A DNA stretch of 64,000 bases. It comes from Pseudoalteromonas rubra (lineage in GTDB: Bacteria > Pseudomonadota > Gammaproteobacteria > Enterobacterales > Alteromonadaceae). Of this stretch, positions 63,243-64,000 are shown one piece after another. Under the pieces are notes generated by a model that was not told where the DNA came from, made no database searches, and worked only from the letters and a program-made list of their open reading frames with translations. Made by a program: the position numbers and the translations under genes. The stretch spans positions 1 through 64,000 of the forward strand of contig NZ_JXYA01000023.1 in the NCBI RefSeq assembly GCF_000967655.1, given 5' to 3'. Within the stretch, counting starts at the first letter, position 1; every line of letters begins with the position of its first letter.

Positions 63243-64000
63243 ATGACAACACGTAACCTAAAAATCGGCGCGGTAGCGCTGGCAATGTCTGGCATGTTTG
63301 CCGCCTCTACTGCTATGGCTAATAACGTTGAAGCACTTAACAACAGCGCAAGCATGGCGCAACTAAGCCAGAAAATGCAGAGCCAAAACACAGCCGGTAC
63401 GCAGTTCATCATCAAGTACAAAGACAACAGCAACCAGCTTATGTCTGTTTCTGGCGCTGATATGTCACCAGCCATGATGAACTCACGCGCTCAAAGTTTC
63501 GTGAAGAACTTCAAAAGCAAGAAAAAATCTTCACTACAAACTAAGTACGTTCGTAAGATGGCACTGAGCAACCACCACGTTATGCGTGTTGACAAAAAGC
63601 TAACTCCGGCAGAAGCACAAAGCCTGATGCAGGAAATGGCAGCAACCGGTAACATCGAATATATCGAAGTTGACCAAATGCTACAGCCGTTCGCGACACC
63701 AAACGATCCGCGTTACTCAGATCAGTGGCACTATTTTGAAGCAGCTGGCGGTATTAACGCTCCAGCAGCATGGGACAAAGCAACGGGTGACGGTGTAGTT
63801 GTTGCGGTACTGGATACGGGTTACCGCCCTCACGCTGATCTGAGCGCGAACATCCTGCCAGGCTACGACATGATCTCTGACATTTCTGTTGCAAACGATG
63901 GCGGCGGCCGCGACAGCGATGCACGTGACCCGGGTGATGCAGTGTCTGCCAACGAGTGTGGTTACACTCACAGCGCACGTGACTCAAGCTGGCACGGTAC
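63243..64000 (+). CDS. Secreted S8 subtilase, 5' part (truncated by window end)
   Basis: The open frame runs off the window after 252 codons. A signal peptide (MTTRNLKIGAVALAMSGM, cleaved after AMA) is followed by an I9-type propeptide (about 50-140, ending NIEYIEVDQML) and the start of the catalytic domain: Asp in VVVAVLDTGYRPHADL and, at the very edge, the WHGT that begins the catalytic-His motif. AGGGA lies upstream of the start. It is a different subtilase from the one at 22916-25417 and resembles extracellular alkaline proteases of marine gammaproteobacteria. Its C-terminal domains cannot be seen. Confidence 0.92.
   Translation, partial: MTTRNLKIGAVALAMSGMFAASTAMANNVEALNNSASMAQLSQKMQSQNTAGTQFIIKYKDNSNQLMSVSGADMSPAMMNSRAQSFVKNFKSKKKSSLQTKYVRKMALSNHHVMRVDKKLTPAEAQSLMQEMAATGNIEYIEVDQMLQPFATPNDPRYSDQWHYFEAAGGINAPAAWDKATGDGVVVAVLDTGYRPHADLSANILPGYDMISDISVANDGGGRDSDARDPGDAVSANECGYTHSARDSSWHG

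Noticed and set aside
1..64000. tRNA, rRNA, transposase or integrase genes
   Set aside because: None could be supported: no cloverleaf-like segments, rRNA stretches or DDE/tyrosine/serine recombinase motifs were noticed, although the 54-62 kb region looks mobile.

Overview
The window looks like chromosome from a marine gammaproteobacterium of the Alteromonadales, most likely Pseudoalteromonas or a close relative. The evidence is the der-bamB-yfgM-hisS-ispG-rodZ-pilW-rlmN-ndk gene order, many TonB receptors and two-component systems, a csg curli locus, a subtilase with P and PKD domains resembling those of marine Pseudoalteromonas, and a moderate GC content. This is inference; no rRNA or tRNA gene was seen.

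Layout. 1-11.0 kb: conserved housekeeping block on the minus strand (GTPase Der, outer-membrane assembly, histidyl-tRNA synthetase, isoprenoid synthesis, cell shape, type IV pilus assembly, rRNA/tRNA methylation, nucleotide metabolism). 11.3-13.0 kb: tRNA hydroxylation protein TrhP and ferredoxin YfhL. 13.2-18.0 kb: a signalling operon of an EAL phosphodiesterase, a large PAS histidine kinase whose membrane domain carries every key residue of the plant ethylene-receptor binding site, a CheY-like regulator and a receiver-GGDEF diguanylate cyclase. 18.3-22.2 kb: curli locus (CsgD-like regulator convergent with csgEFG and one oversized curlin). 22.9-25.4 kb: secreted multidomain subtilase. 26.3-46.8 kb: two MacB-like efflux systems (adaptor, ATPase, double-length permease), each beside its own two-component system (OmpR-type for the first; NtrB/NtrC-type with a visible sigma-54 promoter for the second). 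Between them lie a MipA-DUF3019-regulator-kinase operon and a siderophore-type TonB receptor. 46.8-53.5 kb: a metallo-beta-lactamase-fold hydrolase, a CadC-like regulator with a beta-propeller, and a His-rich TonB receptor divergent from a CadR-like MerR regulator.

53.6-61.7 kb is the accessory region. It opens with a compact operon: an XRE regulator, a polytopic membrane protein and two very short paralogous peptides (45 and 36 residues) with double-glycine-type leaders and a shared GIGGG..SPGLTR core. I did not recognise this system and consider it the best candidate for something undescribed. Then comes a defence-island-like patchwork: a decayed Mrr/DUF1524 fusion, an AT-rich operon of DUF262 protein, AAA ATPase and PLD-like protein, a dead hsdR 5' end, a degenerate copy of the 3' end of the neighbouring flavoprotein gene, and an operon of AAA ATPase, possible PD-(D/E)xK nuclease and Fic protein with a 12-bp tandem repeat in frame. 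The window closes with the HI0933-type flavoprotein and the 5' part of a second secreted subtilase.

How parts may work together (inference): the EAL/GGDEF module next to csgD is well placed to link an external ligand, perhaps ethylene or copper, through c-di-GMP to curli; the two efflux systems are probably envelope-stress or drug-response units; the 54-61.6 kb block is probably a turnover hotspot for defence genes.
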